A stretch of DNA of 64,000 nt from CALUOB01 sp944322305 (GCA_963931605.1 OZ007031.1:1550001-1614000), one strand, 5' to 3'. Shown: positions 1-9,513, counted from the stretch's first letter. Notes: generated by a model not told the origin, from the sequence alone. A program made the numbers and translations.

Positions 1-107
1 CCCAGGCGCAGAGCCCCTCGCCGCGCCCCGGCGCGCGGCAACCGTACCCGTAGGCTTTGCGCCCAGCGCACCGTAGCCAACCAACGCTCCAGAAAGGAGA
101 TGCCCCC

Positions 108-1517
108 GTGACCCGCTACACCCCGCTTCCCTGTGCGGCAGCCGCACGCGTCGCCCTCGGCCCGCAGGAAATCGGCGCCGTTGTCACCCCGGCGCGCCGG
201 CTCAGGCGCCACGCGCCCGCAGGCCTCATCGTCGGCGGCGATCCGGCCCGCGCCGTTGCCAGCTTGCCGCCGGGATGCCACTCCATCACGTACGGACGCA
301 GCGGCGCAGGCAAAACCACTGCGGTGGCGGTGCCGTCCCTGTGCGCGACCATAGCGTCGCGCGAGCGCCCGCACCTGCTCGTCGTAGATGTGAAGGAAAC
401 GCTGTGGGCGCAGACCGCGGGTTGGGCCGCAGCTTGCGGCTACCGCGTGCGGCGCATCGACCTGCGCTCCGAGCGCACGCCCGACGCCTACAACCCGCTC
501 GACCCGGCGTGGCGCGCTTGGCGCCGCGGCGACAAGAAGCGCTGCGACGAGCTTGTCGCCGAGATCACCGACGTGCTGGAGCGCTCCGTTGACGACAAGT
601 CAAACGCGTACTGGCAAAAAGCCGCCAGCCGCCTTTTCCAGGCGCTGTTCATCGGCCTTTGCGACACCTCGGACGACCAGCCCACCTTCGCCGCCATAGC
701 CGAGATCGCCTTCGGCAGCGCAGATACGCAGCGCATGTTTATCAACCGAGCGCGCAAGTCGGTGGCCAACCGGCTCGAGCGGGCACTCAACCTGCACTTC
801 TCCAACATCAACAAAACCTGGAACTGCATCTTGGACGTGCTGGACAACATGTGCGCCTTTTACCTGGGATCCGTGGGGCTGGCCGTGGCCGGACGCAGCA
901 CCTTTGACCCGGTGGAGAGCCTCCTTGCCGACGAGCCCTGCGCGCTGTACGTAACCGTGCCGGACGACTCGGTTGCCGCCAACGGCTACGTGTCGCTGCT
1001 GATCGACAGCGTCTACCGCCGCTATGTGCACGAGTTCGAGCTGCGCGGCCTGGAGGAACGCAAGAGCCGCCCGGTTATGTGCTTCATCGACGAAGCGGCG
1101 CGCCTGCCGCGCTGCGGGCTCACCGCCATCATGGCTGCCGGGCGCAGCCGCCGCTTCTACGTGCACCTGTTCATGCAAAGCTACTCGCAGTTCTTGGAGG
1201 AGGAGCGCTACTCCAAGGAAGAGGCCGACGTGCTGGTGGAGCAGGCCGAGGTGGCGGTGTACCTCTCGTGCACGTCCGACCGCGTCGGCAGGGATCTGGA
1301 GCAGCGGTCAGGCGGAGTGCTCGATGCCTCGTGGACGGGCACGCTCAAGCGCGGCGAGGCGTATGTGGCGCGCGCCGGCTATCCGGTGGTGCGCACGGAG
1401 CTGGCACCCATCGCGCGCTACCGCGAGCTCGGCCTCTTTGAGCAGTTGCCGCCGCCCAAGCTTGACGCCGCGCACGCCGAGGAGAAATGCGCGGCCGCCC
1501 GCGGGCTCGGCGCCTAA
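108..1517 (+). CDS. VirD4/TraG-like ATPase, soluble form
   Basis: P-loop ATPase of the type IV coupling protein (VirD4/TraG/TraD) class, 469 aa from the GTG start. That start has AGAAAGGAG eight bases upstream; an in-frame ATG at 57 lacks a ribosome site. Visible motifs: Walker A GRSGAGKTT near residue 63, a VVDVKETLW strand typical of the family, YNPLDP near 128, Walker B CFIDEAARLP near 325, and a QSYSQF motif near 357. Known coupling proteins carry N-terminal membrane helices and feed DNA or protein to a type IV secretion channel. Here no membrane helix is visible and no relaxase or VirB gene lies nearby. The next gene is a SEDS-kinase fusion, so a role in a non-conjugative complex is possible (inference). 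Confidence 0.75.
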   Translation: MTRYTPLPCAAAARVALGPQEIGAVVTPARRLRRHAPAGLIVGGDPARAVASLPPGCHSITYGRSGAGKTTAVAVPSLCATIASRERPHLLVVDVKETLWAQTAGWAAACGYRVRRIDLRSERTPDAYNPLDPAWRAWRRGDKKRCDELVAEITDVLERSVDDKSNAYWQKAASRLFQALFIGLCDTSDDQPTFAAIAEIAFGSADTQRMFINRARKSVANRLERALNLHFSNINKTWNCILDVLDNMCAFYLGSVGLAVAGRSTFDPVESLLADEPCALYVTVPDDSVAANGYVSLLIDSVYRRYVHEFELRGLEERKSRPVMCFIDEAARLPRCGLTAIMAAGRSRRFYVHLFMQSYSQFLEEERYSKEEADVLVEQAEVAVYLSCTSDRVGRDLEQRSGGVLDASWTGTLKRGEAYVARAGYPVVRTELAPIARYRELGLFEQLPPPKLDAAHAEEKCAAARGLGA

Positions 1518-1522
1518 GGACC

Positions 1523-1591
1523 TGCCGCGGGGAACGGGCGCAGACGGCGGACGCCGCATGTTCTGCCATCGGTACCCGTCCCCCGTGGCAC
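1523..1591. repeat. Imperfect inverted repeat, T family
   Basis: Lies just after the stop of the VirD4-like gene. The left arm (TGCCGCGGGGAACGGG...) and right arm (...CCCGTCCCCCGTGGCA) are imperfectly complementary. The right arm closely matches the perfect palindrome at 15455-15529, so this is a diverged copy of the same family. It may act as a terminator or be a mobile palindrome; there is no T-run. Confidence 0.55.
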
Positions 1592-1709
1592 TATGACGCA
1601 CGCGGGCCGCCATTGCGCAAGACGTGTCCGCACGAGGATTTATCATGGCGAGAGACACATCCAAGCGGCCGGCGCCGCCGCACAGGGCACGGTGAAGAGA
1701 GGAGAGTGC

Positions 1710-4589
1710 ATGCTCGAAGGGGCATCCACCTGGCTGACAGACTTCTTTAACTGGTTGGCGAGCCCCGAGGCCGCCTGCCAGCTTCCACTTGCGGGTTACC
1801 TCGCCTGCGGCCTCATCGCCTGCGTGGCGGCAGCATGCGCGAAACGCAAGGTAAGCCTCGTGAGCGCTATGCTCACGCTGGGTGCGCTGGGCATGCTGGG
1901 AGGTGCGGTCAACGCACCGTTCAGCGCCCTGTTCTGCTGGGCGCTGGCCGCAGTCTCCGGTGGCGCGCTTATCGCTTGGCATATCCTTGTGCCCGGCGCT
2001 TGGCACCGCGACATGCCGCACGGCACCGAGCTCGCCGCTGTGGCCTGCGTGCCCGCCGGCATGTTTCTCTACCTCAACGCGCTCTGCGGGCGCGGTGAGC
2101 CCTGTCTGGTGCTGTTCGTGGTGCTCATCCTCTGCGCGTTGAACCTGCTTGCCCGGCGGCTCTGGCCGCAAGCGGGCTTGGCAGGCTACGCCAAAGCCAT
2201 GGGCGTCTTGGGAAGCCTCTTGGCGCTGCTCGCCGTAAACCCCCTCAGCATCGGCGAGCCCATCTACGCCTACTACCGCTTCCTCTCCGTCGCCGGCGTA
2301 TACCTCAACACCGGGCTGCTCGCGGTCGTGCCGCTCAGCGCCTCGCTTGCCGCCACCATCGAGCTTCACGCGAACGTGCGCCACCGCCCGTTTGCCCTGT
2401 TGGCGCTCATCGCCTGGATCGCGGTGCTCCTGGACTTGACGGGCGGGTTCGAGCTCGTCCCCTGCGTCTACGCGGTGGGGTGCGTGGCGTACCTGCATGC
2501 GCGCAGGTGGGCGAGAAGCGCATGGATCGGCGTGGGCGCTGTGACCGCTGCGGCCGTTGCCGCGGCGCTGGTCTACTTCAGCGGATCCTTTCCGTGGCGC
2601 TACTCCTCCCTGTGGAACGACCGCTACGGCAGCGGCTACGCGTGGTATCTCACGCGTTTGATAACGCAGGATGCGCCGCTGCTGGGCGCAGGCACGTTTG
2701 AGGCAGCAACCAAGCTGCTCGAGGCCCAGGGCATCTACGGCGCAAACGGCATAACCACATCCGACCTGATCTTCCCGCTCACCTCCGTCACAGCGGTGTT
2801 CGGGCTGGCAGGCACTGCGCTTGCGGCTGCCGCGCTTCTTGCCTTTGCCGTAAGCCTTGCGCGGTGCGTGCACAGCGTCCCGCGGCCGGCGGCAACGGTT
2901 GCCGCGGGCACGGGCTCCTTGCTCGTTGCCTGCGGCGGCGCTGGCGCATTGGCGTACCTGGGTATCCTCCCCACCACCAGCTACGAGCTGCCGTTTCTGA
3001 GCTTCAGCCCAACTGCGATCGCCTTCTCCCTAGGCGGTCTGCTCGTAACCGAGATCATGGTTGCCGGGAGCTCCCCGCGCCCAGACGGCAACGAGCGCGA
3101 TGCTTTGCCGGTAAGCTACGAGGCTCCGCCGCATCCCGCACTGCGCGCTCTCTTCGACGAGGACAGCGCGGCGAACGCCTTCGTAGCGACGGCAGGCGAA
3201 CGGGTCGCCCGCATGGCCGACGCAGCGGATGCGGCAGCTGCGCACGCCCTCGCCTGGTTTGAGCGGCGCGTACAGCCCGCTGTTGCGCCGCTGATAGAAC
3301 GCTGGCATGCCTATATGGGAGTAAACGCAGACGGCGCCGGTGCCGCGGCCAACCACTTTACCTCCCCGGCGCGCGGCGGCGCGGCAGCCGCTGACGCGCG
3401 CGGGAGCGGTGGAGAGCGCGAAACCGAGCGCGGCACCTGGTGGTTCTATGCCAGCCAGTCGTGCAGCCCGCTGTTCGAGCCCAACACGGCAACGGAACTC
3501 GACCCAACCGGTCCCGAGCCGCAAGGCTCCTACGGCCGCACCCGGCGCGTGGAGGTCGACAGTGAGCCATTCCGCCTCAAGTACGCCTTCGCCTCCCCCG
3601 TCGAGCTTACCCGCGACGAGCTGGATCGCTTCTACCCCGTGGTGAACCTGGCAGCCGCCAACCACGCGTGGGACGCCTACGGCGAGGAGTACCGCCGGCT
3701 CGTGCGCATAGACGAGAAGCTCGGCGGCGCCGGTCCGTTTGCGCTGCCCTACGCCTTCGGGACGCTGGTGGTCGACTTCGGTGACACAGCGCGCGCCTAC
3801 CCGGCGTTTTTGATGGAAGAGCTGAAAGGGTACCGCACGCTCGAGGAGCTTATGGAGCAGGGCGTCGTGGCCCCGTGTGCGAGCGCCGCCACCTGCGTGG
3901 GCCTGGCGCTGATGGAACCGTTGCGCCAGCTGCGCACGTGCGGCATCGTGCATGCCGATCTTTCGGGGCGCAATATCATGCTGCGCCTGGAGAAGCGCCC
4001 CGACGGCGGTTCAACCGTAACCGGCGCCGCGCTGGTTGACTTCGGCCAAAGCAAGGAGCGCGTTGGCCCCGCCACCAACCTGCGCGAGGGCACCCGCGTC
4101 TTCGCCGCGCCCGAGATGGTTGAGCTGAACGAGGAGAACGCGCGGATCTTCGCGCGGCGCGTCGACGGCTCGGCCGACGTGTGGTCGCTCGGCGCGGTGC
4201 TGTACTATGTGCGCACCGACGCCTACCCTCCCACCTCGCCCAACCCGCGGACGGCTGTGGAGATCAAGCGAAACGGCCTTACGCTCCGCCGCGAGGAATA
4301 TGCCGACCCCGGCGACAACGAGCTGCGTGCCGTCATCGAGGGCTGCACCGCGTTCAATCCCGATGACCGCCTGGCCCTCGAGCGAATCGAGGCGCTGCTT
4401 GAGCAGGCGTACGAGGCTACGCACGCGGAGGCAGATGAGGACGAGAGCCAAGACGTCGGTCACGCCGGCACCAGCGCGACCGAAAAGAACCCGGGCAGAG
4501 AAGAACAGCGTACCGAACGGTACGAGGCGGCAGGAGGGGCGACAAGCAACGGGGGCGCCCGCAGGCCTGAGCCACCTGCCACGGAATAG
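1710..4589 (+). CDS. SEDS (FtsW/RodA-like) membrane domain fused to a Ser/Thr protein kinase-like domain
   Basis: 959 aa from the ATG preceded by GAGAGGAGAG. Residues about 10-480 are a polytopic membrane region. SEDS-like landmarks are GSGYAW near 307, TSDLIFPLTS near 350 (compare the family's HTDFIF) and LPFLSFSPT near 427 (compare LPFISYG). SEDS proteins polymerise peptidoglycan from lipid II. Residues about 480-600 are an Ala/Gly/Arg-rich linker. Residues about 600-930 resemble a Hanks-type kinase: catalytic loop HADLSGRN near 746 (HRDxxxxN type, Asp and Asn kept), DFG in LVDFGQS near 774 and an APE motif near 800. I do not see a clear glycine-rich loop. SEDS and kinase are usually separate genes in actinobacterial division clusters; here they are one chain. 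A convergent FHA gene follows 68 bp downstream. Confidence 0.7.
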   Translation: MLEGASTWLTDFFNWLASPEAACQLPLAGYLACGLIACVAAACAKRKVSLVSAMLTLGALGMLGGAVNAPFSALFCWALAAVSGGALIAWHILVPGAWHRDMPHGTELAAVACVPAGMFLYLNALCGRGEPCLVLFVVLILCALNLLARRLWPQAGLAGYAKAMGVLGSLLALLAVNPLSIGEPIYAYYRFLSVAGVYLNTGLLAVVPLSASLAATIELHANVRHRPFALLALIAWIAVLLDLTGGFELVPCVYAVGCVAYLHARRWARSAWIGVGAVTAAAVAAALVYFSGSFPWRYSSLWNDRYGSGYAWYLTRLITQDAPLLGAGTFEAATKLLEAQGIYGANGITTSDLIFPLTSVTAVFGLAGTALAAAALLAFAVSLARCVHSVPRPAATVAAGTGSLLVACGGAGALAYLGILPTTSYELPFLSFSPTAIAFSLGGLLVTEIMVAGSSPRPDGNERDALPVSYEAPPHPALRALFDEDSAANAFVATAGERVARMADAADAAAAHALAWFERRVQPAVAPLIERWHAYMGVNADGAGAAANHFTSPARGGAAAADARGSGGERETERGTWWFYASQSCSPLFEPNTATELDPTGPEPQGSYGRTRRVEVDSEPFRLKYAFASPVELTRDELDRFYPVVNLAAANHAWDAYGEEYRRLVRIDEKLGGAGPFALPYAFGTLVVDFGDTARAYPAFLMEELKGYRTLEELMEQGVVAPCASAATCVGLALMEPLRQLRTCGIVHADLSGRNIMLRLEKRPDGGSTVTGAALVDFGQSKERVGPATNLREGTRVFAAPEMVELNEENARIFARRVDGSADVWSLGAVLYYVRTDAYPPTSPNPRTAVEIKRNGLTLRREEYADPGDNELRAVIEGCTAFNPDDRLALERIEALLEQAYEATHAEADEDESQDVGHAGTSATEKNPGREEQRTERYEAAGGATSNGGARRPEPPATE

Positions 4590-4657
4590 CGCAGGCGGGT
4601 GCTTCCGCGCTTCTCGGGCGCACGGCACCCGCGCGGTGCCCTCCGCCCACCTGCAAT

Positions 4658-5866
4658 CTACGCGCTCACCTCGAACAGGAACGTGTGCCCCTCCTCGCCC
4701 ACGCGCCAACGGTAGGCTTGACGGCGGTCGAGCCCCATCTGCTCCCATTCGGGCGCCACGCTCACAAGGTCGCCGGGTTTCAGCGTGGCGCCGTCGCCGC
4801 CGCGCAGAAACTCCGCCGGACGGCCGTCGGCGTGCACCAACAGCGTGCCGGCCTTGGACCCGGCACCCGAGCCGCCGGTGTCGCGCAGGCGCCATCCGGC
4901 GCTGCAGAACGAGATCTCGCAGTGCCGCCGCGATATCCTGCGGTCGCTGCTCGTCTGCACAGCCACGCCGCCGTTCTCGCGCGCCCACGCGTCGGCGTCG
5001 CGCCCCAGGTACGCCGCGTCACGCGCTGTAAGCAGCCAGCTGTCGTGCTGCCCGTCCCGCACCGCGTACTCAAAGGGCCGCTCGCCCGTTGGCACCACCG
5101 CGCGCAAGCGCACCGTGGCCTCAGCCAGCTTGGGCGCCTGGGCCGCACGAGCCGAAGACACTGGCACGCGGCGCGGCGTCGGCGTGGCTTCCAACGCAAA
5201 CCCAAAGCGGTCGGCATAGTTAACCGCCTCGCTCAGGCACGCCATAACGCACGACGCCATGAGCGCCCGCTGAAGCTCCCTGGCGCGCTCGGGCTCTATG
5301 TCGAGCTCCACGCGCTCAAGCTCGGCGAGCATCTGGTCTATACCCGCCCAGAACATAGCGAGGTTGACGTCGAGACCGTCGCGCCTGAGCGCCGCATTCA
5401 GCGCCGGGCGAAAAGCGGCCTTGGCCCTCTGTCCCGCACCCGGCTCATCCGCACCTCCGGGAAATCCCGCGCTGCCCTCGCGCAGAAAACCAAGCTTGAG
5501 CAGCGCAACAGGGTCGGGGCCGACGACTGTCTGCGACACGTCCCACGCATCCGCCGCGTCCAGCGCGTCCACGTACTCCTGCGCCGCCTGCACGAGCGTG
5601 GCATCGAGCGCGTCGGCCAGCACCGAGCCGCCTTGCAGGCGATGGGTCACCAAGTCGAACAGCGTTGCGTACGGCCGGCCGGAATGGGACCGCAGCATCC
5701 GAGCCGCAAGCTCCGGCGCCGGCAGCTTGAGCCGCTTGGAGGTGGTTGCCTTGACGTCGCGCGTGGTACCCACCGACGCGTCGAACGACCCCACGACGTC
5801 GCTTTCCGTCAGCGCCGTGCGCACCTGCGCCACCCTCTTGACCAGGAGCCGAAACGCCTCTGCCAT
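4658..5866 (-). CDS. FHA-domain protein with uncharacterised helical N-terminus
   Basis: 402 aa; the ATG at 5866 has GGAAGGGGAT directly upstream, whereas an in-frame upstream start does not. The C-terminal third (about 275-395) has FHA signatures: YLGRD near 285 and ISRRHCEI near 308, then a GSGAGSKAGTLL loop. FHA domains bind phosphothreonine peptides. The N-terminal 250 residues are mostly helical and match no family I recognise. The gene converges on the SEDS-kinase fusion, and FHA proteins commonly read the output of such kinases, so it may be the phospho-reader for that protein (inference). No membrane segment is seen. Confidence 0.75.
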   Translation of the reverse strand: MAEAFRLLVKRVAQVRTALTESDVVGSFDASVGTTRDVKATTSKRLKLPAPELAARMLRSHSGRPYATLFDLVTHRLQGGSVLADALDATLVQAAQEYVDALDAADAWDVSQTVVGPDPVALLKLGFLREGSAGFPGGADEPGAGQRAKAAFRPALNAALRRDGLDVNLAMFWAGIDQMLAELERVELDIEPERARELQRALMASCVMACLSEAVNYADRFGFALEATPTPRRVPVSSARAAQAPKLAEATVRLRAVVPTGERPFEYAVRDGQHDSWLLTARDAAYLGRDADAWARENGGVAVQTSSDRRISRRHCEISFCSAGWRLRDTGGSGAGSKAGTLLVHADGRPAEFLRGGDGATLKPGDLVSVAPEWEQMGLDRRQAYRWRVGEEGHTFLFEVSA

Positions 5867-6086
5867 GGCAATCCCCTTCCCACCCCCGCAACTTCTCGCT
5901 GGCCCCATTGTATGCCAGCGCGCACGCGGTTAAGGGGCTCCGGGATAGGTGCACGGCAAACGGCGCCGCAAGCCGCCCGCACACGTTGCCGCCTCAGCCG
6001 GAAGGCCGCACGCCCGGCCGCAGGCCCCGCGCCAAGAACCTGCCACGGGGAGAGAAATGCGGACGGAAGACGCCAAGAGAACACAC

Positions 6087-6140
6087 GCAGGCCGTCTACC
6101 TGCGACGTTGCAATAACCCTGCAGGTAGACTGCCTGTTTT
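6087..6140. repeat. Inverted repeat in the FHA-glnN gap, followed by T4
   Basis: The arms at 6087-6103 and 6121-6137 match at 15 of 17 positions (core GTCTACCTGC / GCAGGTAGAC). The right arm is followed by TTTT on the + strand, so it could terminate rightward transcription. The rest of the 365-bp gap 5867-6231 holds a half-copy of the T-family repeat (CTGCCACGGGGAG near 6020) and no credible gene. Confidence 0.5.
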
Positions 6141-6231
6141 ATCGGCATGTTCTTCTCGGCAGGCGCACGGCGGCTAACGGCGCGCGGCTCGTCAGCCGCC
6201 GGCGAAACCAAAACTGTAAGGCTGAGGCGCC

Positions 6232-8322
6232 TTACACGTAGAACAGCATGTCGTCGTAGGTCGGGACGGGCCAGTAGTCGCGCGCCACCACGGGCTCCAT
6301 GTTGTCGACCGCCACGCGCAGCTCCTCCATAGCCGGGATGACCTTGCGCGCGTACCAGTACGCCTGCTGCTGCAGGTCGGTCAGGGCCTGGGCCTCCTCG
6401 TGCTCGGCGTCGAGCGCGCCCAGCGCGCGGTTGATCTCGGCCACGCCGTCGAGCAGCGTGTTCAAAAGCGCGCTCTCGCTCTCCATCGGCGCGTCCGGTG
6501 CCACGGCGCGCACGGTCGCGATGCCTTTTGCGATCTTGGTGGCATAGGCGCTCACCTGCGGCAGGTAGGTGCGCTCGGCCATGCGCAGCATCGTGCGGAC
6601 CTCGATGTTCATGCGCTTGACGTACTTCTCGAGCTTGCACTCGTAACGGCTGCGCACCTCGGTCTCGCTGAGGACGTTCATGTCCTCAAAGAGCTCAAGG
6701 CTCTTCTCGGAAACGAAGCAGGGCAGCGCGTCGGCGGTGGTGGGCAGGTTGGCCAAGCCGCGGCGCTCGGCCTCCTCGTGCCACTCCTCGGAGTAGCCGT
6801 CGCCGCCGAAGAGGATGCGCTGGTGGTCGGTCAGGCTCTGCTTGATGTACTCCAGCGCGCGCTCGCCGAACTCCTCGGCCGGCACGCCCTCCAGCGCGTC
6901 GGCGAAGCGCTTGAGCTCCTCGGCCACCGTGGTGTCGAGCACCATGTTGCAGTCGGACGCGTTGACGGCCGAGCCGGGCATGCGGAACTCGAACTTGTTG
7001 CCCGTGAAGGCAAAGGGGCTCGTGCGGTTGCGGTCGGAGTTGTCCTGCTGCAGCTTGGGCAGCACGTCGGCGCCGAGGTCGAGCACGCCGTGCTTGGCGT
7101 GCACGGAAGCCTTGCCGTCAACGATCTTCTGCACGCACTCGGTGAGCAGGTCGCCCAGGAAGATGGAGATGATGGCCGGCGGCGCCTCGTTGGCGCCCAG
7201 GCGATGGTCGTTGCCGCAGGTGGCAACGCTCATGCGCAGGAGCTCCTGATACTCGTCAACCGCGGCGATGATGCAGGAGAGGAACGCCAGGAACTGCAGG
7301 TTCTCCTCGGGGGTGTCGCCGGGGTCGAGCAGGTTGGTGTCGTCGGCGGAAAGGGACCAGTTGTTGTGCTTGCCGGAGCCGTTGATGCCCTCGAAGGGCT
7401 TCTCGTGCTGCAGGCACACCAGGCCGTAGTGGCTGGCAACGAGGCGCATCTTCTCCATCATGAGGAGGTTCTCGTCAACGGCGCGGTTGGCGTTGGTGAA
7501 GACCGGTGCGAGCTCGTGCTGCGCCGGGGCAACCTCGTTGTGCTTGGTCTTGGCGGCAACGCCGATGGACCACAGCTCGTCGTCGAGCTCCTTCATGAAC
7601 TCGTTGACCGTGGGGCGGATGGCGCCGAAGTAGTGCTCCTCGAGCTCCTGGCCCTTGGCCGGCGCGGCGCCGAACAGCGTGCGGCCGGTGATGACGAGGT
7701 CCATGCGCTTGGCGTAGTCCTCTTCCTTGATGAGGAAGTACTCCTGCTCGTTACCCACGCTGGGCACCACCCGGCGCGGGTGCTTGCCGAAAAGCGCCAG
7801 GACGCGCTTGGCCTGCTTGTCGATGGCGGCCATGGAGCGCAGAAGCGGCGTCTTCTTGTCGAGCGCCTCGCCGGTGTAGGAGCAGAAGGCGGTGGGGATG
7901 CAGAGGACCTCGTCCTTGATGAAGGCGGGGCTGGTGGGATCCCAGGCGGTGTAGCCGCGGGCCTCGAAGGTGGCGCGCAGCCCGCCGTTGGGGAAGGAGG
8001 AGGCGTCGGGCTCGCCCTGGACGAGCTCCTTGCCCGAGAACTTGGCGATGGCGGTGCCGTCTCCCACCGGGTTCAGGAACGCTTCGTGCTTCTCGGACGT
8101 GATGCAGGAAAGCGGCTGGAACCAGTGCGCGTAATGCGTGGCGCCGCGCTCGATGGCCCACGTCTTCATGGCGTGCGCCACCACGTTGGCCACGTCCAGG
8201 TCGATGGGCTTGCCGTCCTGGATGGTGGCTTCGAGGCTGGCGTACACGTCCTTGGGCAGGTACTCCTTCATGGCATGGTCGGAGAAGACCATGTCGCCGA
8301 AGCGGCTTTCGAGATTGGCCAT
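6232..8322 (-). CDS. glnN: Glutamine synthetase, type III
   Basis: 696 aa, the usual length of GSIII (about 700, far longer than GSI or GSII). It makes glutamine from glutamate, ammonia and ATP in the cytosol. GSIII landmarks: NEQEYFLI near residue 189, NGSGKHNNWS near 315, RNRTSPFAFTGNKFEFR further on, and a C-terminal helical extension. The ATG at 8322 has AGGAAGGAACACC upstream; a longer in-frame start at 8430 lacks a ribosome site and adds an Arg-rich tail. The gene stands alone with a long upstream region. I could not find a convincing nitrogen-regulator site. Confidence 0.95.
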   Translation of the reverse strand: MANLESRFGDMVFSDHAMKEYLPKDVYASLEATIQDGKPIDLDVANVVAHAMKTWAIERGATHYAHWFQPLSCITSEKHEAFLNPVGDGTAIAKFSGKELVQGEPDASSFPNGGLRATFEARGYTAWDPTSPAFIKDEVLCIPTAFCSYTGEALDKKTPLLRSMAAIDKQAKRVLALFGKHPRRVVPSVGNEQEYFLIKEEDYAKRMDLVITGRTLFGAAPAKGQELEEHYFGAIRPTVNEFMKELDDELWSIGVAAKTKHNEVAPAQHELAPVFTNANRAVDENLLMMEKMRLVASHYGLVCLQHEKPFEGINGSGKHNNWSLSADDTNLLDPGDTPEENLQFLAFLSCIIAAVDEYQELLRMSVATCGNDHRLGANEAPPAIISIFLGDLLTECVQKIVDGKASVHAKHGVLDLGADVLPKLQQDNSDRNRTSPFAFTGNKFEFRMPGSAVNASDCNMVLDTTVAEELKRFADALEGVPAEEFGERALEYIKQSLTDHQRILFGGDGYSEEWHEEAERRGLANLPTTADALPCFVSEKSLELFEDMNVLSETEVRSRYECKLEKYVKRMNIEVRTMLRMAERTYLPQVSAYATKIAKGIATVRAVAPDAPMESESALLNTLLDGVAEINRALGALDAEHEEAQALTDLQQQAYWYARKVIPAMEELRVAVDNMEPVVARDYWPVPTYDDMLFYV

Positions 8323-8908
8323 GGTGTTCCTTCCTGGCAGCACGCGGCGGGCGGCGGGCAGGCGAGCCTGGCCCTGCGCCCCGGCGCGGCGCGTGCGTCT
8401 GCGCCGAAGGTCGGCGCGGCGGATACTCACGCGCGCAAGCTACGGCGCCGCAGCCCGCGCGCTGTCGCAGGCGTCCCCGCGGCATGGGCATTACGATACG
8501 GCGGGGCTGTTTCGCGTCCGTTGCCGCTTTGTTGCGGGAGGTAAACGTCTTTGTGAACGCTAAGGGTCGGGCGCGTGTCGGTTGTGTTACGCAACAGAGC
8601 GGAAACGCAGGCGGGATATGCTTGAATGCCCGGGCGACGACGATGCGCTCGCTCCGGGCGCCGCACAGGCGCGTGGCGCCGGCGGCGGTTGGTCGCGCTT
8701 TCAACATGCACCCCTCAGTTGGCCGCGGCACTGTCGCGCAAGGCGCCGGTTGGCCGCGCTTCCGTCGCCCGCCGGGCGCTTAGCCGCCCGAACCGCAGCC
8801 AGCTCCCGGATTTCCGGGGGGGGTTGCGCGCGGCTTGGGAGGCCAGCCGGTCCCTGGACGCCGAACCCGCGGCCAACCCGGCCCCCGAGAGCCGGCCGTA
8901 AGACGAAA

Positions 8909-8941
8909 TGCGCCAAACCAGGCACGGCCTCATTCGGCGCA
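8909..8941. repeat. Hairpin R, copy 1 (imperfect)
   Basis: A diverged copy of the TGCGCCAAATnAGGC...GCCTnATTTGGCGCA hairpin: the left arm reads AAACCAGGC and the right arm GCCTCATTC, so several pairs are lost. The preceding conserved flank is altered, reading GTAAGACGAAA instead of GTCTTACGAAA. Confidence 0.6.
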
Positions 8942-8966
8942 CGGCCGCGGCGAACCCGACACACGA

Positions 8967-9092
8967 AAAATGGATGTCGTTTCGCGCGGGCGCGGCGAGT
9001 ATACCGGCCGGGCGCCAGTCGATCTACCTGCGCCTTCCTTGCAGCGCGAGGCGCCTCTACTCGAGACGCCCCTCTAAAACCACATCCATTTT
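8967..9092. mobile_element. 126-bp MITE-like element, copy 1
   Basis: Bounded by 16-bp terminal inverted repeats with one mismatch: AAAATGGATGTCGTTT at the left, AAACCACATCCATTTT at the right. A second copy of identical length lies at 52852-52977, about 85% identical by eye. No coding capacity. Both copies sit between hairpin R copies, so the unit may move or recombine as a composite. Confidence 0.65.
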
Positions 9093-9287
9093 CCCGCAAG
9101 GCGGGACAACCCGCCCCATCCGGCCCCGCCCCGCGTCGCGAAACGCGCCGAGGCGGCCCCGGCCCCATCCGGCGCACCCCGCTGCAAGGAAAACGACCGT
9201 CCGGAAGGGACGGCCATTCAGCGCGAGCAACCCTGTGCCACATGAGGCCGGACCTACCTTGCCGCGCGGGAAGCCGCCGCAAGGGAA

Positions 9288-9350
9288 AAGCACCGCACAA
9301 CTGACAAAACGCGCCCGAAACGGACTGCTTCTGTCAGTTGTGCGGTGCTT
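9288..9350. repeat. Perfect 19-bp inverted repeat
   Basis: AAGCACCGCACAACTGACA at 9288-9306 and its exact reverse complement at 9332-9350, separated by 25 bases. No T-run. I see no other copy of this arm in the window. Confidence 0.75.
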
Positions 9351-9400
9351 CTCGCCCAAAGGCAAGCAGGCGCCCCGCCCCCTCGTTCCGTCTTACGAAA

Positions 9401-9433
9401 TGCGCCAAATGAGGCACGGCCTCATTTGGCGCA
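9401..9433. repeat. Hairpin R, copy 2 (perfect)
   Basis: Arms TGCGCCAAATGAGGC and GCCTCATTTGGCGCA with loop ACG. On the leftward strand the hairpin is followed by TTTCGTAAGACGG. It is about 100 bases past the ilvC stop and may be a 3'-end structure. Confidence 0.85.
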
Positions 9434-9486
9434 TCCGGAAAAACAGGAGCGGGCGCGCCTTACCGGCGGCGCGCATCAGCCTGACC

Positions 9487-9513
9487 CGCAAGGTCGGGCC
9501 CTCCGACCTTGCG
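9487..9513 (-). terminator. Hairpin just downstream of ilvC
   Basis: An 11-bp perfect stem (CGCAAGGTCGG / CCGACCTTGCG) with a 5-base loop, starting 17 bases past the ilvC stop codon. There is no T-run, so it may be a weak terminator or an mRNA-stabilising stem. Confidence 0.5.

Noticed and set aside
6400..8544. Long rightward ORF opposite glnN, and similar ones opposite ilvB, aga, cstA and galT
   Set aside because: Antisense shadows of GC-rich genes; the leftward proteins match known families throughout.
8400..8620. GlnR/NtrC-type operator before glnN
   Set aside because: GTTAC...GGAAAC near 8587 does not fit the spacing of a known box.
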